A model generated the notes under the pieces. That model was not told where the DNA came from, ran no database searches, and was given only the letters and a program-made list of their open reading frames with translations. Positions 10,985-20,414 of a DNA stretch of 64,000 bases are shown here, piece after piece (positions within the stretch are counted from its first letter, which is position 1; each line of letters starts with the position of its first letter). The stretch spans positions 124,001-188,000 of the forward strand of contig OY811992.1 in NCBI GenBank assembly GCA_963681505.1. Reading direction: 5' to 3'. Origin of the DNA: Eunapius fragilis. Its lineage: Eukaryota; Porifera; Demospongiae; Spongillida; Spongillidae. The translations under genes were made by a program, and so were the position numbers.

Positions 10985-12544
10985 TAAAGGGACTCGCGCG
11001 TTGTATTCCGGAATAGGTTGTACACTCTCCCGCGTACCCCTGTTCACCTTCAGAAATGTGCGGCACGTATATCCCACCCTTCGTACCTGTTTAAACAGCT
11101 CAGCTCTGCTACCAAGGCCAATCGCTACAAAGTGCATTAAAAGGAATTATTAATAAGTAACTATTTCCAATTCAAATTTTAAGGATTAGATTGGTAGGTA
11201 GCGAGCGTACAGGCTGCTTATTGTAGTGACGTGAGGGTTTTTAAAAGGTGAGGGGCAAAGCTTATATCTGTGTGGAGTGCGTGTGCAGTGTGTACGCGCT
11301 GTGCCTCGTAACTAGAGGTCTGCATGATGCAGCAATTGGTCCTATATGGTGCTTACGATACGCCAGAGCACAACGCAATCTTCCAACAACACGTCCTAAT
11401 GCAGTGGCGCTTTGAACCTATTGTACACTACGTCAAGCCTTGATGTTAGTAAAATAGACCCCCGTAAATGACATTCGTGCTGAACAATTACTGCTCTGTT
11501 CAGAGCAACCATACAAATATAATCATCGTATACCTGGCGCTAACACAAGGATTCGTTGCACAGTGCAACACTGGGCCCAAAACGCGAGTCACTCGAAGAT
11601 GATAAACAAATAATTTTACACAACGAAAAGTTTTATCTCGGTACAGGGGTGTGTACAATTTGCAACGGGGTGTTTACTGGCTTAATTCGAGACGTGTAAA
11701 ACAACTCGGTATACGCCCGACGGGAAACATTTTGATGTAGTACTGTATATTACAGTTAGTATCGAGCCAGTTAACGTCCTGTAACGGGACCGTATACTAC
11801 CTGTAGACGAACAGATGGTATCCTTTTACGGACATAGCTACCGTTAATCCAATTAACTGTTAATACATTCATTTCAAATGTTCTTAACGCAACAATACAC
11901 ATTATGGCAATACAGAGGTCGTGTCCAGCCATGTGAAAACACAAGTTCAATGTGTTCTCGTTCCACAGTGTTGACAGCTTGTGTAGGCTGAAATGTGCAG
12001 TTGTTTCCACACTCATGGACCATTGACACAGCCTTCTGAATTCTTGTGCTGTCTACAGAAAACAGTGTCCTTGACAGGGTGAACAGCGGGCATTCATGGT
12101 CAGTCATAAGTTTTCGTCCGCTAGCTTCTTGCATTGGCAAGAAACCATGTAGTAGGCAAAGGGTGGTACAGGATGTAAACAGCCAATAGCAGACTGTATT
12201 AACATCCTGTACTTGACAGTAGAAACTGCATCGTTCCTATATGTAATTCCCATCGATGGCGTACCAGGCTGTGATACGATAATGTGCCGTCATGTAGAAA
12301 TATACGGGCCTGTACCGACGCGATAACTTTTGGTTGTGTAGTCGTGCCCGGACCATACATGTATGTCAATTAAATCAATTGATTTTCAATTGGCAGCCAA
12401 ACGAACGGAAGGCATAAGTGGTGTCGTGACTCTAAGCTTTTCTCGTATGAATGATAGCTTGTTGATGTGTGCCCGTGACCTAGAACGCTGAGGCGTAGTA
12501 TGTATGGATTTGAACGAGGGTACCCATGTCTGTTGTAAAGGCTA
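10985..12544. other. Non-satellite sequence without recognisable features
   Basis: About 1.56 kb of single-copy-looking sequence. No open frame exceeds about 90 codons. I see no splice-flanked coding pattern, RNA gene or terminal repeat. It may be intergenic DNA or the decayed body of a mobile element. Confidence 0.5.
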
Positions 12545-12722
12545 CGTACCCGTGGTTATGTAAGCGAATGCAAGTATACCCGTGACCACGTAAGCTTGCC
12601 CCATGGCTATGTATGCGTACCCGTGGCTATGTAAGCGAATGCAAGTATACCCGTGACAACGTAAGCTTGCCCCATGGCTATGTATGCGTACCCGTGGCTA
12701 TGTGAACGAATGTAAGTATACT
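12545..12722 (+). repeat. 71-bp tandem repeat, about 2.5 copies
   Basis: Units begin with 'cgtacccgtgg' at 12545, 12616 and 12687, exactly 71 bp apart. Each unit holds two related halves ('acccgtggctatgtaagc' and 'acccgtgaccacgtaagc'), so the 71-mer itself probably arose by duplication of a unit of about 35 bp. Confidence 0.92.
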
Positions 12723-13261
12723 AGGAAACATGGAGCACGGCAGATGTGAACTAAGTTTGTAAATAGCAGGCGGTAGAAAGTGGCACAACCTGAAATGTTT
12801 GGGATCCCCACATGTGCACCTTCGTTTTTTATTTTATATTTGTGTAACTTTTTTTTTTAAACTGCCATGGCAACTGTGTGTGATTTTTAAGGAAGGCCCT
12901 ATTGGCCTTGACAAAATAATTTAGGCCTATATTTATTCTTTAGTAGGAGTAAAGAAAGTTAGTCTGCCTCAGGCATGTTGGTGTATCAACGAAGCTATGT
13001 GGCAAGGCCATGTGTGTGTGTGTGTGTGTGTGTGTGTAGTGCATTTGACTCGCGCTGCATACGTGTGTGAGGATTGCACATGGCACGGCAGATATGGAGT
13101 AAGCTTTTACATGGCATGCCAGTCGTGTGTGAGGCTTGGTTAATAGAACAAAGCTTGTATCAAAACCAAACCTACGTGAGCGTGGGTGGGGGGGGGGGGG
13201 GGGGTTACGGAAGTGTGTTTGACTCGCGCGGCAGATGCTAACGAAGATTGAAAATGACACT
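12723..13261. other. Non-satellite sequence with GT and poly-G microsatellites
   Basis: Contains a (TG)n tract at 13011-13037 and a run of 17 G at 13188-13204. Around 12730-12760 and 13081-13160 are fragments ('agcacggcagatgtgaact', 'catgccagtcgtgtgtgagg') that resemble the 267-bp arm in + orientation. No gene is visible. Confidence 0.7.
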
Positions 13262-13640
13262 GTAGATGTGAACTAAGCTTGCAGATCTATCGCCAGTCGT
13301 GTGGGAGGCTTGGTGTATAGACATATAAGACGGGGTGACAAGGCCATATCGGCCATATGTGTAGAACCGACGCGGCAAACGCGTTTGAAGATAGCACATA
13401 GCACGGCAGACGTGTACTAACTTGGTACATGGTACGGCAGATGTGTTAGACGCTTGAACTGGGCACGGCAGACACGTTGTACAAAATAGTGATAATAGGG
13501 ACGCACCTTCAACGGAAGTGAAGACGAGCGTTCAATAGACGAGTACAAAGTTCGGTCTAGCCCTGTCGATGCATGGGGAGTCTGTAGACGCTTGCCCTCG
13601 CTCTTTACAACTGTTTCACTTCTTGAGAGATGGGCACGAG
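13262..13640 (+). repeat. Diverged third copy of the 267-bp arm repeat
   Basis: Shares ordered landmarks with the right arm at 10717-10984: 'agatgtgaactaagc', 'gccagtcgtgtgggaggctt', 'ggccatatgtg', 'acaaaatagtgataa', 'acgagtacaaagttcggtc' and 'gccctcgctc'. It is interrupted by extra sequence between about 13370 and 13470. This makes the repeat a dispersed family, not just one inverted pair. Confidence 0.7.
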
Positions 13641-13644
13641 CAAG

Positions 13645-13792
13645 TGGTCCCTCGCGTGTACGGAGCGATAAACGGGATTCGAGGGACCATTAGCGCCGAT
13701 GCAAGGCACAGATGCGTATGAATAATGTTGGTCCCTCTATGATGAGGGACCAACCGCAATACGCAATGTATTGCATCTGGGCCATACGCATC
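13645..13792. repeat. Hairpin cluster (possible MITE remnant)
   Basis: Two nested or adjacent inverted repeats. 'tggtccctcg' at 13645-13654 pairs with 'cgagggacca' at 13680-13689. A second, perfect 11-bp stem 'gttggtccctc' (13727-13737) pairs with 13744-13754 around a 6-nt loop, and is enclosed by 'gatgcgtatg' (13711-13720), which roughly pairs with 'catacgcatc' (13783-13792). No target duplication was identified. Confidence 0.6.
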
Positions 13793-13806
13793 AAGTGCGG
13801 GGGTCA

Positions 13807-14223
13807 GAATCCGTCGCAGCGCGCCGATTTGTGCTGAATTTTGCAGATTGAACGAAAGAAAGTGCAGCAATCGGTCGCAGCGCGCCAAATTGTGCCGAAT
13901 AACATATTGCAGATTGATCTTGCGAAAGTGCAGCAATCCGTCTCAGCGCGCCGTATTGCGCCGAATTGTTGCAGATTGATCACGCCATAGTGAAGCAATC
14001 GGTCTTAGTGCGCCGAATTGCCCCTAATTGTTTCAGATTGATCCGGCGATAGTGCAGCAATCCGTTGTAGCACGCCGAATTGTTACAGATTGGTTCCGCG
14101 AAAGTGCTGCAATCCGTCACAGCACGCCGAATTGCGCCAATTTGTTACAGATTGATCCCGCAAAAGTGCACCAATCCGTCGCAGCGCGCCGAATTGCGCT
14201 GAATTGTTACAGATTGATCCCGC
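13807..14223 (-). repeat. 62-bp satellite block F, inverted
   Basis: The same monomers as in blocks A-E but in reverse complement ('caatccgtcgcagcgcgcc', 'cagattgatcc'). This sets the orientation of the composite satellite on the right side of the island opposite to that on the left side. Confidence 0.9.
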
Positions 14224-14615
14224 AATCCCACTTCAATTACCACTACCAATCCCACTACCAATCCCACTACCAATCCCACTACCACTACCACTACCACTAC
14301 CAATCCCCCTACCAATCCCAATACCAATCCCACTACCACTACCAATCCCACTACTAATCCCACTACCAATCCCACTACCACTACCACTACCTACCAATCC
14401 CACTACCAATCCCACTACCAATCCCACTACCAATCCCACTACCAATCCCACTACCAATCCCACTACCAATCCCACTACCAATCCCACTACCAATCCCACT
14501 ACCACTACCAATCCCACTACCAATCCCACTACCAATCCCACTACCACTACCACTACTACTACCAATCCCACTACCAATCCCACTACCACTACCACTACCA
14601 ATCCCACTACCACTA
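14224..14615 (-). repeat. CCACTACCAATC minisatellite array (inverted GGTAGT array)
   Basis: Reverse complement of the GGTAGTGGGATT array. The transition 'caatcccacttcaattacc' at about 14224-14240 is the reverse complement of the junction seen at 2320-2335, so the composite unit is preserved in the inverted segment. Confidence 0.95.
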
Positions 14616-14731
14616 AGCAATCGGTCTCGGCGCGCCGAATTGCCCCAAATTGTTACAGATTGATCCTTCGAAAGTGAAGGAATCCATCGCAGCGCGCCGA
14701 ATTGCGCTGAATTGTTACAGATTGATCCAGC
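14616..14731 (-). repeat. Short 62-bp satellite block G (two monomers)
   Basis: Only about 116 bp, equal to the first and last parts of a full block. It looks like a block that lost six internal monomers by unequal exchange. Confidence 0.88.
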
Positions 14732-15377
14732 AATCCCACTTCAATTACCACTACCAATCCCACTACCAATCCCACTACCAATCCCACTACCACTACCACT
14801 ACCACTACCAATCCCACTACTAATCCCACTACCTCTACCACTACCACTACCAATCCCACTACCACTACCACTACCAATCCCACTACCAATCCCACTACCA
14901 ATCCCACTACCAATCCCACAACCACTACCACTACCAATCCCACTACCAATCCCACTACCAATCCCATTACCAATCCCACTACCAATCCCACTAACAATCC
15001 CACTACCAATCCCACTACGACTACCAATCCCACTACCAATCCCACTACCACTACCACTACCACTACCAATCCCACTACCAATCCCACTACCACTACCACT
15101 ACCAATCCCACTACCACTACCACTACCAATTCCACTACAAATCCCACTACCACTACAATTTCCACTACCAATCCCACTACCAATCCCACTACCAATCCCA
15201 CTACCATTCCCACTACCACTACCACTACCACTACCAATCCCACTACCAATCCCACTACCAATCCCACTACCAATCCCACTACCAATCCCACTACCAATCC
15301 CACTACCACAACCACTACTACTACCAATCCCACTACCAATCCCACTACCACTACCACTACCAATCCCACTACCACTA
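14732..15377 (-). repeat. CCACTACCAATC minisatellite array
   Basis: About 646 bp of inverted 12-mer/6-mer units. Long open frames in it (for example 237 codons on + and 267 on -) are artefacts of the 3n unit length. Confidence 0.95.
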
Positions 15378-15500
15378 AGCAATTGGTCTCGGCCCGCCGA
15401 ATTGCCCCAAATTGTTACAGATTGATCCCGCAAAAGTGCACCATGTGTGTATGTGTGTATGTATGTGTGTATCTGTGTGTGTACATGTGTGTGTATGTCA
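15378..15500 (-). repeat. One 62-bp monomer plus TG-rich microsatellite
   Basis: A single inverted 62-bp monomer (15378-15443) passes directly into an imperfect 'tgtgtgtatg' microsatellite (15444-15500). That leads into the palindromic satellite through 'tatgtcaagtatgtcag'. This is the right edge of the composite satellite. Confidence 0.8.
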
Positions 15501-15509
15501 AGTATGTCA

Positions 15510-16732
15510 GTATCAATGACTCCTGCAGGTGTCAAGTATTTCAATTATGACTCCTGCAGGAGTCAAGTATGTCAGTATGCATGACTCCTGCAGGAGTCAA
15601 GTATCTCAATGTATGACTCCTGCAGGAGTCAAGTATGTCATTATGCATGACTCCTGACGGAGTCAAGTATGTCAATATGTATAACTCCTGCAGGAGTCAA
15701 CAATACTTTTGCATGACTCCTGCAGGAGTCAAGTATGTCAGTATGCATGACTCTTGCAGGAGTCAAGTACCTCCAATCCTGACTCCTGCAGGAGTCAAGT
15801 ATGTCAGTAAGAATGCCTCCTGCAGGAGTCATATGTCAATTTGTATGACTCCTGCAGGAGTGAGCAATCTCCATCTATGACTCCTGCAGGAGTCAAGTAT
15901 GTCAGAAAGTATGAGTCCTGCAGGAGTCAAGTTAGTCAATATGTATGACTCCTGCAGGAGTCAAGTATTTCAATGTATGACTCCTGCAGGAGTCAAATAT
16001 GTCACTATGAATGACTCCTGCAGGAGTCAAGTATCTCAATGTATGATACCTGAAGGAGTCAAGTATGTCAGTATCAATGACTACTACAGGAGTCATATGT
16101 CAATATGTATGACTCCGGCAGGAGTGAGCAATCTCCATGAATGACTCCTGCAGGAGTCAAATATGTCACTTTGAATGACTCCTGCAGGAGTCACGTATTT
16201 CAATATATGACTCGTGCAGTAGTGAAGTATTTCAAGTATGCCAGTATGTATGACTCCTGCATGAGTCAACTATATATTTGCATGACTCCTGCAGGAGTCA
16301 AGTATGTCAGTATGCAAGACTCTTGCAGGAGTCAAGTATCTCAATGTATAACTCCTGCAGGAGTCAAGTATCTACATGCATGACTCCTGCAGGAGTCAAG
16401 TATGTCAGTATGTATGACTCCTGCAGGAGTCAAGTATGTCAGTATGTATGACTCCTGCAGGAGTCATACATATATTTGCATGACTCCTGCAGGAGTCAAG
16501 TATGTCAGTATGCAAGACTCCTGCAGGAGTCAAGTATCTCAATGTATGACTCCTGCAGGAGTCAATTATTTCAATTATGACTCCTGCAGGAGTCAAGTAA
16601 ATCAATATGTCTGACTCTTGCAGGAGTCAAGTATTTCAATGTATAACTCCTGCAGGAGTTAAGTATTTCAATATGTATGACTCCTGCAAGAGTCAAGTAT
16701 CTCCATGTATGACACCTGAAGGAGTCAAGTAT
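15510..16732 (+). repeat. Palindromic satellite TGACTCCTGCAGGAGTCA, segment 1
   Basis: Tandem monomers of about 30-37 bp. Each has the perfect 18-bp palindrome TGACTCCTGCAGGAGTCA (PstI site at the centre) and a short spacer of a few recurring types ('agtatgtcagtatgta', 'agtatctcaatgta', 'agtatttcaatgta', 'actatatatttgca'). The order of spacer types defines higher-order units. Open frames reading MTPAGVKYV and YDSCRSQV come only from this periodicity. Confidence 0.95.
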
Positions 16733-17127
16733 CGGGAGTTTCGTTAGAAACTTCCATATAGGATTTGACCCCGACTATGAATGTCATTAAAAAAACGCGA
16801 CCCGTCTGTAACAACACTCCCGACGATCGGGTCGTGTAGCTTCTTTTAGCAATCGTCGATCTAGAAGTCAAAAATGAGTAGTTTCGTTTTTGTTTCATGT
16901 CGCTGAACCGCGTGGTTGTTGAGAACAAGAGTGTACTGCCCGTCCTCGTACCCAGTCTCGGAACAAGGGGCGGGTCGTCTTCTCCTTCTTGCCCACGCAT
17001 AACTCAGGACAGGAACATTTCTAAGCGATGAAAATTACACCAATAGCTTCAGAATCGGCTGGAGGACTCGCTTTTATATAATATAATACATTGATAAACA
17101 ATCGACTATCAGCCTCCTATGTCTTGT

Positions 17128-17260
17128 TAGTCTCGTACCCAGACCGTCTATGACATAAGCGATTATCGCTGTAAACACTACGTCCATACGTATGGACGTA
17201 GTGATTATACTGTTTACAGCGATAATCGCTTACGTCATAGACGGTCTGGGTACGAGACTA
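17128..17260. mobile_element. Nested 133-bp palindromic MITE (Pal1) with 9-bp target duplication
   Basis: Ends are TAGTCTCG and CGAGACTA, and the two halves are nearly perfect inverted copies meeting at a palindromic centre around 'cgtccatacgtatggacg'. One arm has about 9 extra bases ('attatact' region). It is flanked by the direct repeat ATGTCTTGT at 17119-17127 and 17261-17269. The ends can slide, so the duplication could be counted as 7-9 bp. That size is typical of hAT (8) or Mutator-like (9) insertions, which I cannot separate here. Confidence 0.8.
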
Positions 17261-17303
17261 ATGTCTTGTATAATAAAATGGGTATGAAAAAAAATAAAGA
17301 AAG

Positions 17304-17587
17304 CAAGTAAATAAAAACATTCTCTACGAGAAAGTTGGTGGGATATAGGATTTGATTGTGACATTGGTGGTGTAAAAAGCAAGGTAACATGGTCTTATCA
17401 GAAGGGGAAATGTCATAGTCCTATATTTAGCACACAAACAACACATGTCCTAGAAATGTGCTAAATATAGGACTATGACATTTTCCCTTCTGATAAGACC
17501 TTGTTTCCTTGCTTTTTGCACCACCAATGTCATAATCAAATCCTATATCCCACCATCTTTCTCGTAGACAATGTTTTTATTTACTTG
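17304..17587. repeat. 284-bp terminal palindrome of element E (Pal2), copy 1
   Basis: Left arm 17304-17433 and right arm 17458-17587, each 130 bp, with seven mismatches by eye and a 24-nt loop. The ends are CAAGTAAATAAAAACATT and its complement. An RNA of this region would form a long, nearly perfect hairpin. Confidence 0.9.
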
Positions 17588-19562
17588 TGTGTCAGTATCA
17601 ATGACTACTACAGGAGTCATATGTCAATATGTATAACTCCGGCAGGAGTGAGCAATCTCCATGTATGACTCCTGCAGGAGTCAAATATGTCACTATGAAT
17701 GACTCCTGCAGGAGTCACGTATTTCAATATATGACTCGTGCAGGAGTGAAGTATTTCAAGTATGCCAGTATATATGACTCCTGCATGAGTCAACTATATA
17801 TTTGCATGACTCCTGCAGGAGTCAAGTATGTCAGTATGCAAGACTCCTGCAGGAGTCAAGTATCTCAATGTACGACTCCTGCAGGAGTCAAGTATCTCCA
17901 TGCATGACTCCTGCAGGAGTCAAGTATGTCATTATGTATGACTCCTGCAAGTGTCAAGTATGTCACTCAAGAATTTCAATGTATGCAGGAGTCAAGTATT
18001 TCAATTATGTCTCCTGCAGGATTCAAGTATGTCAATATGTCTGACTCCTGCAGGAGTCAAGTACTTCAATGTATGACTCCTGCAGGAGTCAAGTATGTCA
18101 GTATTTATGACTCCTGCAGGAGTCAACTATATATTTGCATGACTCCTGCAGGAGTCAAATATGTCAGTTTGTATGCCTGCTGCTGGAGTCCAATATGTTA
18201 CAATGAATGACTCCTGCAGGAGTCAAGTACCTCAATGAATGACTCCTGCAGGAGTCAAGTATCTCCAAGCATGACTCCGGCAGGAGTCAAGTATGTCAGT
18301 ATGTTAGTATGTATGACTCCTGCAGGAGTCGTACATATATTTGCATGACTCCTGCAGGAGTCAAGTATGTCAGTATGCAAGACTCCTGCAGGAGTCAAGT
18401 ATCTCAATGTATGACTCCTGCAGGAGTCAAGTATCTCCAAGCATGACTCCTGCAGGAGTCAAGTATGTCAGTATGTATGACTCCTGCAGGAGTCAAGTAT
18501 GTCACTCAAGTATTTCAATGTATATGACTCCTGCAGGAGTCAATTATTTCAATTATGACTCCTGCAGGAATCAAGTATATCAATATGTCTGACTCCTGCA
18601 GGAGTCAAGTATTTCAATGTATGACTCCTGCAGGAGTCAAGTATTTCTATATGTATGACTCCTGCAGGAGTCAAGTATCTCCATGTATGACACCTGAAGG
18701 AGTCAAGTATGTCAGTATCAATGACTACTGCAGGAGTCATATGTCAATATGTATGACTCCGGCAGGAGTGAGCAATCTCCATGAATGACTCCTGCAGGAG
18801 TCAAATATGTCACTATGAATGACTCCTGCAGGAGTCACGTATTTCAATATATGACTCGTGCAGGAGTGAAGTATTTCAATGAATGACTCCTGCAGGAGTC
18901 AAGAATATCAATATGTAAGACTCTTGCAGGAGTCAAGGATCTCCATACATGACACCTGCAGGAGTCAAGTATGTCAGTATCATTGACTCCTGCAGGAGTC
19001 AAGTATCTCAATGTATGACTCCCGCAGGACTCAAGTATTTCAATGTATGACTCCTGCAGGAGTCAAATATGTGAATATGTATGACTCCTGCAGGAGTCAA
19101 GTATCTCCAATCATGACTCCTGCGGAGTCAAGTATGTCAGTAAGAATGCCTCCTGCAGGAGTCATATGTCAATTTGTATGACTCCTGCAGGTGTGAGCAA
19201 TCTCCATGTATGACTCCTGCAGGAGTCAAGTATGTCAGAAAGTATGAGTCCTGCAGGAGTCAAGTATGTCAATATGTATGACTCCTGCAGGAGTCAACTA
19301 TATATTTGCATGACTCCTGCAGGAGTCAAGTATGTCAGTATGCAAGACTCCTGCAGGAGTCAAGTATTTCAATGTATGACTCCTGCAGGAGTCAATTATT
19401 TCAATTATGACTCCTGCAGGAGTCAAGTAAATCAATATGTCTGACTCTTGCAGGAGTCAAGTATTTCAATGTATAACTCCTGCAGGAGTTAAGTATTTCA
19501 ATATGTATGACTCCTGCAAGAGTCAAGTATCTCCATGTATGACACCTGAAGGAGTCAAGTAT
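17588..19562 (+). repeat. Palindromic satellite, segment 2
   Basis: About 2 kb of the TGACTCCTGCAGGAGTCA satellite. With E copy 1 it forms a 2830-bp unit (16733-19562) that is repeated from 19563. One degenerate patch (17980-18010) has lost the left half of a palindrome, and the second copy at about 20810 has lost it too. Confidence 0.95.
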
Positions 19563-20414
19563 CGGGAGTTTCGTTAGAAACTTCCATATAGGATTTGACC
19601 CCGACTATGAATGTCATTAAAAAAACGCGACCCGTCTGTAACAACACTCCCGACGATCGGGTCGTGTAGCTTCTTTTAGCAATCGATCTAGAAGTCAAAA
19701 ATGAGTAGTTTCGTTTTTGTTTCATGTCGCTGAACCGCGTGGTTGTTGAGGACAAGAGTGTACTGCCCGTCCTCGTACCCAGTCTCGGAACAAGGGGCGG
19801 GTCGTCTTCTCCTTCTTGCCCACGCATAACTCAGGACAGGAACATTTCTAAGCGATGAAAATTACACCAATAGCTTCAGAATCGGCTGGAGGACTCGCTT
19901 TTATATAATATAATACATTGATAAACAATCGACTATCAGCCTCCTATGTCTTGTTAGTCTCGTACCCAGACCGTCTATGACATAAGCGATTATCGCTGTA
20001 AACACTACGTCCATACGTATGGACGTAGTGATTATACTGTTTACAGTGATAATCGCTTACGTCATAGACGGTCTGGGTACGAGACTAATGTCTTGTATAA
20101 TAAAATGGGTATGAAAAAAAATAAAGAAAGCAAGTAAATAAAAACATTCTCTACGAGAAAGTTGGTGGGATATAGGATTTGATTGTGACATTGGTGGTGT
20201 AAAAAGCAAGGTAACATGGTCTTATCAGAAGGGGAAATGTCATAGTCCTATATTTAGCACACAAACAACACATGTCCTAGAAATGTGCTAAATATAGGAC
20301 TATGACATTTTCCCTTCTGATAAGACCTTGTTTCCTTGCTTTTTGCACCACCAATGTCATAATCAAATCCTATATCCCACCATCTTTCTCGTAGACAATG
20401 TTTTTATTTACTTG
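19563..20414 (+). mobile_element. Composite foldback element E, copy 2
   Basis: 852 bp, identical in layout to copy 1 but lacking a 3-bp insertion ('gtc' in 'caatcgtcgatc'). The nested palindrome is at 19955-20087 and the terminal palindrome at 20131-20414. It arose with its surroundings by duplication of the 2830-bp unit, not by a new insertion, because the flanking satellite is the same. Confidence 0.85.

Larger units (their letters stand above)
16733..17587 (+). mobile_element. Composite foldback element E, copy 1
   Basis: An 855-bp non-satellite insertion in the palindromic satellite. In order it has a terminal hairpin (stems 16734-16742 and 16747-16755, 4-nt loop), about 360 bp of non-repetitive sequence, a nested 133-bp palindrome (17128-17260) and a 284-bp terminal palindrome (17304-17587). 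The uninterrupted target is seen at about 18690-18730, where 'caagtat' runs straight into 'gtcagtatc'. The motif 'atataggattt' occurs near both ends. A 91-codon frame on - (16725-17000) recurs in the other copies, but these are recent segmental duplicates, so this is not evidence of function. No transposase is present, so E would be non-autonomous. Confidence 0.82.

Noticed and set aside
16725-17000. Conserved 90-codon frame in the left part of element E, present in all copies
   Set aside because: The copies are recent segmental duplicates, so conservation is expected without selection. The frame runs into satellite, varies by indels (copies 1 and 5) and resembles no known family.
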